Notes: a model not told the origin generated them from the letters alone. Positions 1 to 9,916 are shown, counted from the first letter of the stretch. The stretch: 64,000 nucleotides of DNA from Alcaligenaceae bacterium (GCA_013416455.1 JACCES010000002.1:124001-188000), one strand, 5' to 3'. Made by a program: numbers and translations.

Positions 1-594
1 AGCCACGGCGTCGAACCCAAGGATTTCAACTCCTATGGCTCGCGCCGGGGCAACCACGAAGTCATGATAAGGGGCACCTTCGCCAACGTGCGGCTGCGCA
101 ACCAGCTGGCCCCGGGCACCGAAGGCGGCTATACGCGCGACTTCACCCAGGCGGGCGGCCCGGTGTCCACCATCTTCGAAGCCTCCCGCAATTATCTCGA
201 TGCGGGCACGCCGCTGGTGATACTGGCGGGCAAGGAATACGGTTCGGGCTCGTCGCGCGACTGGGCGGCCAAGGGTACGGTGCTGCTGGGCGTGCGCGCG
301 GTCATCGCCGAGTCCTTCGAGCGCATCCACCGTTCCAATCTGCTGGGCATGGGCGTGCTGCCCCTGCAGTACCTGGAAGGCCAGAATGCCGAAACCCTGG
401 GCCTGACCGGCGAAGAAACCTTCGATATCGTCGGCGTCACGCGGCTGAATGACGCCAGCCACGTCGAGACGGTCAGGATCCGGGCGGGCAAGGTCACATT
501 CGAGGCCCTCGTGCGCATCGATACGCCCAGCGAGGCCGCCTACTATCGCCATGGCGGCATCATGCAATACGTGTTGCGCAGCCTGTTGAACTGA
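1..594 (+). CDS. acnA: Aconitate hydratase, C-terminal part (5' end outside window)
   Basis: The frame is open from the first base, so only the last 197 residues are present. They cover the C-terminal swivel domain of an AcnA/IRP-type aconitase, which converts citrate to isocitrate in the cytoplasm. The substrate-binding segment [12 protein letters not shown] is intact, followed by [13 protein letters not shown] and a typical end ([20 protein letters not shown]). The catalytic iron-sulfur cysteines lie upstream of the window. AcnD (2-methylcitrate dehydratase) has a related C-terminus. The ending looks more like AcnA, but the choice between them is not certain from this fragment. Confidence 0.9.
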   Translation, partial: SHGVEPKDFNSYGSRRGNHEVMIRGTFANVRLRNQLAPGTEGGYTRDFTQAGGPVSTIFEASRNYLDAGTPLVILAGKEYGSGSSRDWAAKGTVLLGVRAVIAESFERIHRSNLLGMGVLPLQYLEGQNAETLGLTGEETFDIVGVTRLNDASHVETVRIRAGKVTFEALVRIDTPSEAAYYRHGGIMQYVLRSLLN

Positions 595-601
595 CCCCGG
601 G

Positions 602-629
602 CCCTGGGGCAGGAAAACTTGCCCCAGGG
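602..629. terminator. Hairpin between convergent genes
   Basis: A perfect 10-bp stem (602-611 with 620-629, arm CCCTGGGGCA) with an 8-base loop sits between the stop of the aconitase gene and the stop of the hydratase gene on the other strand. There is no T tract on either side, so it is only a likely bidirectional terminator or RNA-stabilising end. Confidence 0.55.
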
Positions 630-645
630 TTGCAGGCAACCGGTT

Positions 646-1410
646 TCAGGCCGTCTCGATTGCGACGCCGCCCAGCCCCGCAATTTCAAAAGAGAACGAA
701 GAGCCCGGTTCAGGGAAAAAGGTCCGGACGAGGCTGCCGGTCATGATGATGTCGCCCTTCCTGAGATGGCCGCCCTGCTGTGCAAGGTGGTTGGCAAGCC
801 AGGCGAGCGGTGCAAGCGGGTGCCCGAGCGCATCGGCGCCCACACCTCGCCCAAGCTCTTCCGTGCCGCGATGGACGACGGCCTGGACCGTTTCCAGCGA
901 GGCCGGCGGGGGCACGAATTCCCCCAGGACGACGCCGGCATTCCAGGCATTGTCGGCGACGAGCGTCTTCACATCGAGCTGGGCATAATCAGCGTTCCTG
1001 TCGTCTATCAGTTCGATCGCGGGGCATACGGCGTCGACCGCGTCCCGCACCGACTGGCGCGTATACGGGGCGCCCCCCGGCGGCAGGTCGGCCTTCAGGC
1101 GCACGCAGATCTCGAATTCGAGGCCCAGATGCCCATATTCGCCGACTATCAGCCGGGCGCCGTTTCCATGGATGCGCCGATTGAAAACGACACCCGCGAT
1201 GGGATCGTCGATTCCGCACATGGCCTGCATTTTCTTTGACGTCAGGCCGATCTTGTACCCCGCGACGCGATCGTTTCCCAGCGTCCCGTTGACGAAGTGC
1301 TTCTGGACCTCATAGGCGGACCGGATGTCCGCCATTCCATCCAGGGTGTTGAAGGGCTTGCCTTCTTCATGCTCGATGATCAGCCTTTCGGCTATTGTGC
1401 TGGCTTCCAT
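646..1410 (-). CDS. 2-keto-4-pentenoate hydratase / 4-oxalocrotonate decarboxylase family protein
   Basis: The protein has 254 residues and belongs to the fumarylacetoacetate-hydrolase-fold hydratases (MhpD/DmpE/DmpH group), which hydrate 2-hydroxypenta-2,4-dienoate or decarboxylate 4-oxalocrotonate in meta-cleavage pathways. Visible marks are AGYKIGLTSK near the N-terminus, the acidic metal-ligand stretch LGLEFEICVRL, and a C-terminal GDIIMTGSL. I start it at MEAST, because a longer reading would run into the upstream SDR gene; this leaves 10 bases after the SDR stop, so the two are co-transcribed. No ring-cleavage dioxygenase is nearby, so the true substrate is unknown. Hydratase and decarboxylase members cannot be separated by eye. 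Confidence 0.8.
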   Translation of the reverse strand: MEASTIAERLIIEHEEGKPFNTLDGMADIRSAYEVQKHFVNGTLGNDRVAGYKIGLTSKKMQAMCGIDDPIAGVVFNRRIHGNGARLIVGEYGHLGLEFEICVRLKADLPPGGAPYTRQSVRDAVDAVCPAIELIDDRNADYAQLDVKTLVADNAWNAGVVLGEFVPPPASLETVQAVVHRGTEELGRGVGADALGHPLAPLAWLANHLAQQGGHLRKGDIIMTGSLVRTFFPEPGSSFSFEIAGLGGVAIETA

Positions 1411-1420
1411 TTTCGATCTG

Positions 1421-2212
1421 TCAGTAAGTGCCGGGATAGGCGCCGCCATCCGCAAGAATATTCTGCCCGGTGACGTAACCCGCCAACGCACTGCAGAGGA
1501 AGGCGCAGTAGTCCCCGAATTCTTCGGGTGTCCCGAATCGCCCGGCGGGAATGCCGTTCCGGCGGGCATCCGTCACCGCGGCAAGATCCATGCTGGATGC
1601 GCGTGCCTGCGCCTGGATGGTTGAATGCAATCTGTCCGTGTCGAAGGCGCCGGGAAGAAGATTGTTGATCGTGACGTTATGGCGGGCGATGCCGCTCCGG
1701 GCCAGGCCGGCGATGAATCCCGTCAGGCCGCTGCGCGCGCCGTTGCTCAGGCCCAGCTGCGCGATAGGCGCCTTCACCGCGACCGAAGTGATGTTGACGA
1801 CCCGGCCGAAGTTGCGGGCGGCCATGCCGTCGACCACGGCGCGAATCAATGCAATGGGCGTCAGCATGTTCGCCTGGACGGCCGCCAGCCAGTCGGCTTC
1901 GCCCCAGTCGCGGAAGTCTCCCGGCGGAGGGCCGCCGGCATTGGTGACGAGTATGTCGTAATCCTTGCCGGGGCCGCCCTTTACATCGAGCGCCGCCGCC
2001 CGGCCTTCTTCGGTCGTGATGTCCGCGGCCAGGGTCAGAACCTGGTTGCCATATGCCCGTAGCTTGCTTGCGGCTTCTTCCAGCGGCGCGGGCGTGCGGG
2101 CCACGATGACAAGATTGACGCCTTCTCTTGCCAGGGAATTCGCGCAGCCGAAGCCCAGGCCTTTGCTCGCCCCGCATACCAGCGCCCACCTGCCCGCGAT
2201 TTTCAGATCCAT
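1421..2212 (-). CDS. Short-chain dehydrogenase/reductase with altered active site
   Basis: This 263-residue protein has an SDR Rossmann fold: nucleotide-binding GASKGLG (residues 14-20), NAG (91-93), and the usual catalytic serine in NITS (Ser143). The normal YxxxK is not there. The aligned stretch LGLSNGARSG puts Ser156 in place of Tyr and Arg160 in place of Lys. The C-terminal cofactor-loop and end motifs (PGAFDTDRL, DGGAYPGTY) are normal. It is the first gene of a two-gene unit with the hydratase-like gene. The family suggests an NAD(P)-dependent ketone or alcohol oxidoreductase, but the missing Tyr/Lys pair makes its chemistry uncertain. Confidence 0.85.
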   Translation of the reverse strand: MDLKIAGRWALVCGASKGLGFGCANSLAREGVNLVIVARTPAPLEEAASKLRAYGNQVLTLAADITTEEGRAAALDVKGGPGKDYDILVTNAGGPPPGDFRDWGEADWLAAVQANMLTPIALIRAVVDGMAARNFGRVVNITSVAVKAPIAQLGLSNGARSGLTGFIAGLARSGIARHNVTINNLLPGAFDTDRLHSTIQAQARASSMDLAAVTDARRNGIPAGRFGTPEEFGDYCAFLCSALAGYVTGQNILADGGAYPGTY

Positions 2213-2335
2213 TTCGTCCGTCTCAGTTGATATTGGTGATGTACATTCAGCGGGTTTGAATTTTCCGGTAGGGCAAAGCTAACAGCAATTCACGCCGTGA
2301 TCAACGAAAACGGCGCATGGCCGGCATGGGCATCC

Positions 2336-3073
2336 CTATTTTTCGATCACGCGATTGAACAGCTCATGCAGCGTCAGGTCGTGGTCGAAATGGCCGTGGC
2401 GGATGAAGTGCAGGGTCTGTGCGATCACCAGCGGGTTGTTCATCATGAAGGTGTGGCTCACGGGCAGGACGATGTGATCGTCCATGCCTTCCAGCCTGGT
2501 GCTTTCCACGGACACCTTGCCGTCGTTGGGGCCGCTGAATGTCGCCGAGAGCAGGGGGTTGATGGGTTCGTCGCCGGCGACGATGCCCAGTTCGAAGTCG
2601 GCGCCGCCCAGCTTGTTGGGCAGGCTGTCGGGGCCCGTGCCCAGTTCCAGGCCGGCCGGTCCATTGAAGAATTCGAACAGGCCCAGGTCGCCGTAGAGAT
2701 CGACCAGTTCCGAGCCTCGGTTGGGGGGCGCCAGCATGACGACCCGCCCCAGGTTGCCCGGCCTGTTGCCCTTGAGCCAGGCTCTGGCGAGAATGCCCCC
2801 CATGGAATGGGTGACGAAGTGCACGCGGTGGCTCGCCCCGCACAGCACCACCGAGGCGGCGACGTTGCCGAGCAGTTCATCAACGGGGGCGCGGGTCGAC
2901 GGATAGCTTTCGTTCACCACTTTGAAGCCCGAGGCTTCCAGTACCTCTTCCATCAGGAAGAAAGAGGAGCCCGTCCGCGCCAGGCCATGGAGCAGCACGA
3001 CGCAGTCCTGGGCGGCCGGCGCCGGGGAGGGCAGGGTGAACAGAATCACCAGCAGACAATAGCAGTAGCGCAT
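2336..3073 (-). CDS. Secreted alpha/beta-hydrolase (lipase/esterase-like)
   Basis: The protein has 245 residues and starts with a signal peptide ([20 protein letters not shown], cleavage probably before AQD), so it is exported. The fold signs are LLHGLART (oxyanion region), the nucleophile elbow THSMGG with Ser90, a probable acid Asp184 in GPNDGKVS, and His207 in PVSHTFMM. The pattern resembles the PGAP1/triacylglycerol-lipase-like hydrolases common as 'alpha/beta hydrolase' in Burkholderiales. It is transcribed alone, toward the SDR gene's promoter region. The substrate cannot be told from sequence. Confidence 0.8.
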   Translation of the reverse strand: MRYCYCLLVILFTLPSPAPAAQDCVVLLHGLARTGSSFFLMEEVLEASGFKVVNESYPSTRAPVDELLGNVAASVVLCGASHRVHFVTHSMGGILARAWLKGNRPGNLGRVVMLAPPNRGSELVDLYGDLGLFEFFNGPAGLELGTGPDSLPNKLGGADFELGIVAGDEPINPLLSATFSGPNDGKVSVESTRLEGMDDHIVLPVSHTFMMNNPLVIAQTLHFIRHGHFDHDLTLHELFNRVIEK

Positions 3074-3270
3074 GGGCGGACCGTGGGCGCATTCCCGGGC
3101 GGGCTGGCCCGAGCAGGCGGTTGGATGGAACCTGCCGGCGATTTTACGCTCCTTATCTTATCGGCCGGCTGTTGCATTTCGGGCCGCAGAGAAGGGCGGG
3201 ATCGGACATAATGTTCCGTGCGCGCCGCCGCTGCCGGCCCGGCGCGGCGGCGGTGATTCTGGTTGAGACG

Positions 3271-5088
3271 ATGAAGGGATGGCAAGCCCCGATGGGGAAC
3301 GGGTTGCAGACTATGGAACGGTATTTTTCGCAGGGGAGGCCGGCGGGCCGTTCCATGCTTGCGGCGCTGGATGGCCTGCGCCGGATTCAGCGCAGGCTGA
3401 TCAGGATTCCCGGTGAGCTTTCGGGGGTCGGCCTGCTGCTGGGGACGTTTTTCTTTGCGGCGTCGCTGACGCCCACACTGATCCCTCGCAGCTATGTCAT
3501 GCAGGGCCTGCTGGCCGGGGTGAGTTTTGCCACCGGCTACGGCCTGGGCGTGTTCTGGCGCTGGCTTTGGGCGTATATGGAATTGCCGGAACCGGGTACG
3601 CACATGCGCCGGGCCGTCAATCTCGCGGTGTTCGGCTCATGCATGGTCGTATCGGGGCTTTTCCTGTGGCGGGCGGCCGATTGGCAGAACTCGATCCGCG
3701 TGCTGATGGAGATGGAGCCCGTGGACAGCGCCCATCCGCTCAAAGTGTGCGCCATAGCGGTGGCGGCGTTCTTTCTGCTGCTGGCGGTGGCCAGGCTGTT
3801 CGGTCGCGTGGTGTGCATCGTGTCCGCTTACGTGCACCGATACGTGCCCCGGCGTCCGGCGAATGTGCTGGGCCTGGCGGTGGCCGTGCTGCTGTTCTGG
3901 TCGATTGCCAGCGGCGTGCTGTTCCGGGGCGGCCTGTATGCCATGGATTCCTCGTTCCGCCGCCACGATGCGCTCATCGAGCCCAGCAGTCCGCGGCCGG
4001 AATCCCCTTATCGCAGCGGCAGCGCGGCTTCATTGCTGAAATGGAGCGAGCTGGGCCGCGCCGGCCGCGAATTCATCGCATCCGGCCCGGCGGCGCGCGA
4101 CATCAGCGCGGTGACGGGGCGGCCAGCATTGGAACCGATACGCGTCTATGCCGGCTTGCGCACGGCCGGGACGCCCGAGCTGCGGGCAAGGCTCGCACTC
4201 GACGAACTGATAGCGATGGGCGCGTTCGAGCGTTCGGTGATGGTCGTGATCACGCCGACCGGCACGGGCTGGATAGACCCGGCGGCCATGGATGCCATCG
4301 AATATCTGCACAATGGCGACGTGGCGAGCGCGGCGGTGCAATATTCCTATCTGTCCAGCCCTTTGTCCCTGCTGGTCGAACCCGAATACGGGGCGGAGGC
4401 CGCCCGCGCCCTGTTTGTGGAAATCTACGAATACTGGACCGGGCTGCCCAGGGACAAGCGCCCCCGCCTTTACCTGCATGGGCTGAGCCTGGGTTCCTAC
4501 AATTCGGAACGCTCGGCCCAACTGTTCGAGATGATCTCCGATCCGGTCGATGGCGCGCTGTGGAGCGGGCCCACCTTCCGGAACAGCCTGTGGCGGACGA
4601 TCACCAGCGAGCGCAACGAAGGGTCGCCGGCATGGCTTCCGGAATTCCATGATGGTTCCATCATCCGCTTCCTGAACCAGAACGGTGCCGCCGTTCCTTC
4701 TGAAACGCCGTGGGGCCCGATCCGGGTCGCCTACCTGCAATATGCCAGCGACCCCGTGACTTTCTTCGATCATCGCGGCTTCTACCGTCCGCCGGCATGG
4801 ATGGATCTGCCGCGGGCTGCGGACGTATCGCCGGAGCTGCGTTGGTATCCCATCGTCACCATGCTGCAGCTTGCGCTGGACATGATGCTGGCGGGTACCA
4901 CGCCCATCGGCTATGGGCACGTCTACGCGCCCGAACATTACGTTCGCGCCTGGCGCGAAGTGACCCAGCCCGAGGGATGGACCGACGATGCCATCGTCAG
5001 GCTGAACCACCATCTGGCCGAGTCGATGGCCCGGGCCATGTCCGACCATGACGGCGACGAAGCCGCCTATGCGAACCGGGGTGGGTGA
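3271..5088 (+). CDS. Membrane-anchored alpha/beta-hydrolase (Abhydrolase_9 type)
   Basis: About 605 residues. The N-terminal half has several hydrophobic helices, the first one containing FFFAASLTPTLIPRSY, a hallmark of the N-terminal domain that accompanies the Abhydrolase_9 family. The C-terminal soluble half carries a serine elbow, YLHGLSLGSYNSE. These proteins are widespread in actinobacteria and proteobacteria and have no firmly assigned reaction. The start is uncertain: the frame is open from 3121, and ATGs at 3271, 3292 and 3313 are all possible. I chose 3271, which has only a weak GAG ribosome site. The stop is 4 bases from that of the convergent VOC gene. Confidence 0.8.
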   Translation: MKGWQAPMGNGLQTMERYFSQGRPAGRSMLAALDGLRRIQRRLIRIPGELSGVGLLLGTFFFAASLTPTLIPRSYVMQGLLAGVSFATGYGLGVFWRWLWAYMELPEPGTHMRRAVNLAVFGSCMVVSGLFLWRAADWQNSIRVLMEMEPVDSAHPLKVCAIAVAAFFLLLAVARLFGRVVCIVSAYVHRYVPRRPANVLGLAVAVLLFWSIASGVLFRGGLYAMDSSFRRHDALIEPSSPRPESPYRSGSAASLLKWSELGRAGREFIASGPAARDISAVTGRPALEPIRVYAGLRTAGTPELRARLALDELIAMGAFERSVMVVITPTGTGWIDPAAMDAIEYLHNGDVASAAVQYSYLSSPLSLLVEPEYGAEAARALFVEIYEYWTGLPRDKRPRLYLHGLSLGSYNSERSAQLFEMISDPVDGALWSGPTFRNSLWRTITSERNEGSPAWLPEFHDGSIIRFLNQNGAAVPSETPWGPIRVAYLQYASDPVTFFDHRGFYRPPAWMDLPRAADVSPELRWYPIVTMLQLALDMMLAGTTPIGYGHVYAPEHYVRAWREVTQPEGWTDDAIVRLNHHLAESMARAMSDHDGDEAAYANRGG

Positions 5089-5092
5089 ACCC

Positions 5093-5518
<426 letters not shown>

Positions 5519-5670
5519 GGAAGTGTCCTGTCCGGTTTCCTGCTTGAGGTTTGCCGGGGTGTGGCGCCGTTCAGCCCGGCGCCGATGTTGATGAGGTTGA
5601 TGACGGGATCATACCCGGCCCCCGGCCTGCCTACACAGGCCGGGAGCGAGTATCCGCGCCGGAGGCGGGC

Positions 5671-7509
5671 TCAGCGGCCCACCGCGTAGCCCTGCATGCC
5701 CCTGGGGTTGGCGCCGGCGCGCAGGACCATGCGGCCTTCCGCATCACGGCTGCGGCTGCAGGCGGCCATGCGGCTTTCCGACCAGGGGTCGCCCACTTTG
5801 AGTTCATGGCCCGCGGCCCGCAAGGCGTCGATGGTTTCCTTGGGAAAGCGCGATTCCAGCGCGAGCAGATTGAGCACGGTCTTGCGCGGCCAGAACGAGG
5901 CGGGGAAGTGGTCCACATGCCAGGCGGGGGCGTCGATGGCTTCCTGCAGATTCATGCCGTGCACGATATGGCGCAGGAAGAAGGCGGGCGACCATTGATC
6001 CTGCTGGTCGCCGCCGGGTGTGCCGAACACCATGTAAGGTTCGCCGTCGCGTAGCGCGAGCGAGGGCGACAGCGTGGTGCAGGGGCGTACTTTCGGCGTC
6101 ACCGTGTTGGGAAGGCCGGCGTCCATCCATGTCATCTGCAGGCGGGTGCTGATGGCGAAGCCCAGCGCCGGCAAGGCGGGGCTGGATGACAGCCAGCCGC
6201 CGGAAGGGGTGGCCGAAACCATGTTGCCGTCGCGATCGATGACATCGATGTGGCAGGTGTCGCCGACGAAGATTTCGCGTTCCGCCCAGTCTTCGACTGG
6301 CGGCAGGGCCGCGAAAGTGGGTTCGCCGATGCCGAAGCGGGCGTCGGCCTGGCGCAATGTCCTTTCAGCCACCGCCAGATCGGGCAGCCGCGGTTCACGG
6401 CCCAGAGGGCTGCCCGGCAGCAGGCTGCCGGAAGCCGTGTCGCCGACCAGGTTCCAGCGCGAGCGCAGATAGTCGTCGGACAGCAGCGCCAATTGGGCTT
6501 CGCGGTCGGCGCCCGGCGCATCGCCGTACCAGGCAAGGCGGTCGGCCATGGCCAGCTTGGCCGCTTCGGTGACACGGTGCACGAAGCCGGCGGTGTGCGG
6601 AGCATGGTTTTCCAGGCCGGCGTGGCGCAGCATGCCCAGTTGCTGCAGGAAGACCGGGCCTTGGCTCCAGAAGCCGCATTTGGCCACGGTATAGCGCCCG
6701 TAGTCCAGCGTGAGAGGGTCTTCGACGTCTGCGCTCCAGCCCGCCATGTCCTCGTAGCGCAGCAGCCCGCTGTGGGATTCGCCGGTACTGTCGCGCACCT
6801 TTTCGTTGCGGTAATAGCTGTCGATCTCGCGGGCGACGAAGCCCTGGTACCAGCAGCGCAATGCGGCGTCGATGACTTCCGTGCGGCTGCCGCCTTCCGC
6901 CTGGGCGGTGCGCAATACGCGTTCGTAGGTGTCGGCCAGCCCCGGCAGGCGGAACAGGGCGCCGGGCTTGGGCACCTTGCCGCCGGGCAGCCATATGGCG
7001 GCGGAACTCTGCCAGTGTTCCCGGAACAGATCCTGGACGGCATAGATGGCCTGTACGCCGCGCGCCACCAGCGGGAAGCCGTTGCGCGCATATTCGATGG
7101 CGGGCGCCAGCACGTCGGCCAGCGGCCAGGTGCCGTAGTCGCGCAGCATGGTCAGCCAGCCGCCGAAGGCGCCCGGCACCGTGGCGGGCAGCAGGCCGAT
7201 GCCGGGGACCTGCTCCAGGCCCAGCTTGCTGAAGGCATCGGCGGAGGCTTCGGCGGGCGCGGGCCCCTGGCCGCATATGGAACGGATTTTTTTGTCCTTT
7301 TCGCTCCATAGCAGGATGGGGACTTCACCGCCGGCCCCGTTCAGGTGGGGTTCGACGACCTGCAGCACGAAGCCGCCGGCGGCGGCGGCGTCGAAGGCAT
7401 TGCCTCCGCGTTCGAGCACGCTCATGGCGGTCTGCGATGCAAGCCAGTGGGTCGAGGCGGCGACGCCGAATGTGCCGGTGATTTCCGGCCGGGTGGTAAA
7501 GCTCGTCAT
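5671..7509 (-). CDS. Gamma-glutamyltransferase family protein (Ntn hydrolase)
   Basis: A 612-residue proenzyme of the GGT family, which self-cleaves into a large and a small subunit and hydrolyses or transfers gamma-glutamyl groups. The cleavage/nucleophile region reads VGDTCHIDVIDRDGNMVS. Thr418 aligns with the catalytic threonine of E. coli GGT, but the next residue, normally Thr, is Cys, and the following Tyr-Ser is Ile-Asp. No signal peptide is visible, so a cytoplasmic location is likely, unlike periplasmic Ggt. It lies 36 bases behind the symporter gene on the same strand, which suggests joint expression. It may be a GGT-like acylase or amidohydrolase rather than a true glutathione enzyme. 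Confidence 0.85.
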   Translation of the reverse strand: MTSFTTRPEITGTFGVAASTHWLASQTAMSVLERGGNAFDAAAAGGFVLQVVEPHLNGAGGEVPILLWSEKDKKIRSICGQGPAPAEASADAFSKLGLEQVPGIGLLPATVPGAFGGWLTMLRDYGTWPLADVLAPAIEYARNGFPLVARGVQAIYAVQDLFREHWQSSAAIWLPGGKVPKPGALFRLPGLADTYERVLRTAQAEGGSRTEVIDAALRCWYQGFVAREIDSYYRNEKVRDSTGESHSGLLRYEDMAGWSADVEDPLTLDYGRYTVAKCGFWSQGPVFLQQLGMLRHAGLENHAPHTAGFVHRVTEAAKLAMADRLAWYGDAPGADREAQLALLSDDYLRSRWNLVGDTASGSLLPGSPLGREPRLPDLAVAERTLRQADARFGIGEPTFAALPPVEDWAEREIFVGDTCHIDVIDRDGNMVSATPSGGWLSSSPALPALGFAISTRLQMTWMDAGLPNTVTPKVRPCTTLSPSLALRDGEPYMVFGTPGGDQQDQWSPAFFLRHIVHGMNLQEAIDAPAWHVDHFPASFWPRKTVLNLLALESRFPKETIDALRAAGHELKVGDPWSESRMAACSRSRDAEGRMVLRAGANPRGMQGYAVGR

Positions 7510-7545
7510 GGGTTCCTTCCTGTATGGTCTGCTTCAGGGAGCCGT

Positions 7546-8568
7546 TCACGCGGCGGATTCGTCCGGCAGCGGTTGGGCGGATTCCGCGATGGCGGTGGCG
7601 CAGCCTTCGGGCCGCTGGGCATAGCGCTTGGCCAGCACCGCGCACACCATCAACTGTATCTGGTGAAAGAGCATCAGGGGCAACAGCAGCGTGCCCATGG
7701 CCGCGCCGCTGAACAGCACCTGCGCCATGGGTACGCCGGAAGCAAGGCTCTTCTTCGAGCCCGCAAACAATATGGTAATGCGATCTTCGATGCTGAAGTT
7801 CAGGCGCCGGGCAATGAAGTTCACCAGCAACAGGATGATGGCCAGCAGGATGCAGCAGGCCACCGTCAAGGTGGCGAGCTGCCACAGCGGCAGGTGGTTC
7901 CAGATGCCTTCCACCACGGCGCGGCTGAAGGCCGTGTAGATCACGAGGTAGATGGAGCACTGGTCGACGTATTTGAGCCAGGCCTTGTTCTTTTCCACCC
8001 AGGCGCCGATCCACCGGCGGCAGATCTGCCCGGCGATGAACGGCACCATGAGCTGTACCATGATCTTGCCGATGGCTTCGCCCAGAGGCATGCTCTGCAC
8101 GGCGGCGCCCAGCATCAGCAGCACCAGCAGGGGCGTAATGAAGATGCCGATCAGGCTGGAGGTCGCGGCCGAGCAGATGGCCGCCGGCACATTGCCGCGC
8201 GCCATCGAGGTGAAGGCGATGGCCGATTGCACGGTGGCCGGCAGAGCGCAAAGGAACAGCATGCCCCGGTACAGTTCAGGGCCGATCGCCGGTTCCATGA
8301 GCGGCCGCAGCGCCAGGCCGGCCGCGGGAAACAGCAGGAAGGTGCAGGCAAAGACCAGCCCATGCAGCCGCCAGTGCGCCAGCCCGGCGATCACGGCCTG
8401 CGTCGGCAGCTTGGCGCCGTGCAGGAAGAACAGCAGGGCGATGGCCAGGTTGGTGAGGATATCCGCCGCCACGGCCGCGTCGCCGCGCACGGGTAGCACG
8501 CTGGCCAGCACGACCAGGCCGATGAGGATCAGAGTGAAATTGTCGGGTATAAAGCGCGGCCGCTTCAT
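7546..8568 (-). CDS. Bile acid:sodium symporter family protein (YfeH/SBF-like)
   Basis: A 340-residue integral inner-membrane protein with about ten hydrophobic segments (for example FTLILIGLVVLASVLPV at the start and LLVLLMLGAAV in the middle). The motif FLCALPATVQSAIAFTSMA matches the SBF-like family typified by E. coli YfeH, a relative of sodium/bile acid symporters. The transported compound is unknown. Promoter-proximal gene of a pair with the GGT-family gene, so it may import a substrate or export a product of that enzyme. It is divergent from the FAH-family gene. Confidence 0.85.
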   Translation of the reverse strand: MKRPRFIPDNFTLILIGLVVLASVLPVRGDAAVAADILTNLAIALLFFLHGAKLPTQAVIAGLAHWRLHGLVFACTFLLFPAAGLALRPLMEPAIGPELYRGMLFLCALPATVQSAIAFTSMARGNVPAAICSAATSSLIGIFITPLLVLLMLGAAVQSMPLGEAIGKIMVQLMVPFIAGQICRRWIGAWVEKNKAWLKYVDQCSIYLVIYTAFSRAVVEGIWNHLPLWQLATLTVACCILLAIILLLVNFIARRLNFSIEDRITILFAGSKKSLASGVPMAQVLFSGAAMGTLLLPLMLFHQIQLMVCAVLAKRYAQRPEGCATAIAESAQPLPDESAA

Positions 8569-8872
8569 GGGTGGGCATCCGGTTGCTTGGGAAACGCCAC
8601 ACTCTAGTATGCCGGGGGTTTTCGTGCTAACGATATAACGGCCATGAGTATCGATGAAACGACAGACTTAGGCTGACGCTGATGTCCATCGTCGGCGCGT
8701 ACGGCCCGGTTTCGTGGCGCCGGTGCTTTGCTCGCATAGCGGGGACGGTGTGGATCCACGGGGGCGGAAACTTCCCCGAAGTGGTTTGCGAGGCGGGAAT
8801 TGCCCCGCATAATGTGCCTGTGGCCACGCGCTCGTGGCCTGTTCAGTGATTCTTCCATCGGGGGATGAAGGC
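8569..8872. other. Divergent intergenic region between symporter and FAH-family genes
   Basis: 304 bases that must hold the promoters of both flanking genes. I see no convincing protein: a 55-codon frame at 8682-8849 (+) has no recognisable features. The only clear structure is a hairpin close to the FAH gene, listed separately. Confidence 0.5.
8822..8839 (+). promoter_or_regulatory. Leader hairpin or operator upstream of the FAH-family gene
   Basis: A perfect 7-bp inverted repeat, GGCCACG (8822-8828) with CGTGGCC (8833-8839), with a 4-base centre, ends 33 bases before the ATG of the FAH-family gene. It could be a repressor site or an mRNA hairpin. I cannot tell which. Confidence 0.35.
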
Positions 8873-9883
8873 ATGAAGCTTTGCACATTTGCCGTTCGCA
8901 CGCCTCTGGGTGTCGCGCGTCGGGTGGGAGTGGTCACGCCGGATGGTATTGTGGATGCGACCGCTGCGCGCGTGGCATGGCTCGAACGCGGCTTGACGCT
9001 TCCCGCCGCGCAGCGGGTCGCTTCGGCCCAGGTGCCGGCCGAGATGATCGCCCTGATCGGCAGCGGCGGCGTGGCGCTGGAATGGGTGGCCGAGGCGGTG
9101 GCGGCGGTGAGCGAACGGGGCCTGGAAGCCACTTCCGATGGGCAGTGTATTGTGTACGCGCCCGGTGCCGTCACTTTGCTGGCGCCGGTTCCGCAACCGC
9201 CGGCGATGGTGAACTTCAGTGTCTGGCCCGCACATAGCACCGGCGCCGCCGATCTGGGCATCAGTCTTGCGCCCAATACCGCAGACGCTGCCGTCAAGCC
9301 ATATTGGAAAGGCAATCCAAGCGCCGTCGTGGGGCCGGATACCGTGCTGGAATGCCCGTCCTATGCCGACGCCCTGGACGTCGAATGCGAGCTGGTCTGC
9401 GTGGTGGGTACCGGGGGGCGCGACCTCGACCGGGACGGCGCGGCACGCGCGATCGTCGGCTACACCATTCTCAATGATCTCAGCGCCCGCGAGCGCCAGG
9501 CGGCGGAGATGGCAACGGGCCGCGGGCCGTCGAAAGGCAAGGATTTCGACCACGGCAACCCCATGGGGCCGTGGATCGTTACCTCGGACGAAATCGGCGA
9601 TCCGAGACGATTGCAGCTCTCGCTGCACATCAACGGGAAGGAAATGTCATCGTGCAGCGCCGCCGGCATGCTGTGGGATTTCCCCGAGATGCTGTCATAT
9701 TTGTCGGTGGACCAGACTGTCCCGCCCGGTTTGGTCATCAGCGGCGGGTGTTATGCCGGCGGTTCCGCGCACGAGGTGGGGGTGCGGCTGAGCCCCGGCG
9801 ACCGGGTCGAGATGCGGGTGTCGGGCATTGGCGGGCTGGCCAGCATCATAGGCGGCCATCGCGGCGCGGCGGCGCGCGGCTGA
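8873..9883 (+). CDS. Fumarylacetoacetate hydrolase family protein
   Basis: A 336-residue protein with a C-terminal FAH catalytic domain. Metal ligands are visible as the ExE pair in ALDVECELVCVVG and the Asp of TILNDLSARE; the lid and loop segment KGKDFDHGNPMGPW is also typical. The family includes 2-hydroxyhepta-2,4-diene-dioate isomerases, acylpyruvases and C-C hydrolases acting on beta-diketo acids. The substrate is not determined. I start at the ATG at 8873, which has a good GGATGAAGGC ribosome site; an ATG 39 bases upstream lacks one. The gene is convergent with the amidase gene. Confidence 0.85.
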   Translation: MKLCTFAVRTPLGVARRVGVVTPDGIVDATAARVAWLERGLTLPAAQRVASAQVPAEMIALIGSGGVALEWVAEAVAAVSERGLEATSDGQCIVYAPGAVTLLAPVPQPPAMVNFSVWPAHSTGAADLGISLAPNTADAAVKPYWKGNPSAVVGPDTVLECPSYADALDVECELVCVVGTGGRDLDRDGAARAIVGYTILNDLSARERQAAEMATGRGPSKGKDFDHGNPMGPWIVTSDEIGDPRRLQLSLHINGKEMSSCSAAGMLWDFPEMLSYLSVDQTVPPGLVISGGCYAGGSAHEVGVRLSPGDRVEMRVSGIGGLASIIGGHRGAAARG

Positions 9884-9916
9884 CCAGGGGCCTTCTGCAC
9901 AGCCGCTGGTGTCGGT

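Noticed and set aside
8682-8849. A 55-codon frame upstream of the FAH-family gene
   Set aside because: No ribosome site worth the name and no family resemblance; it overlaps the leader hairpin.
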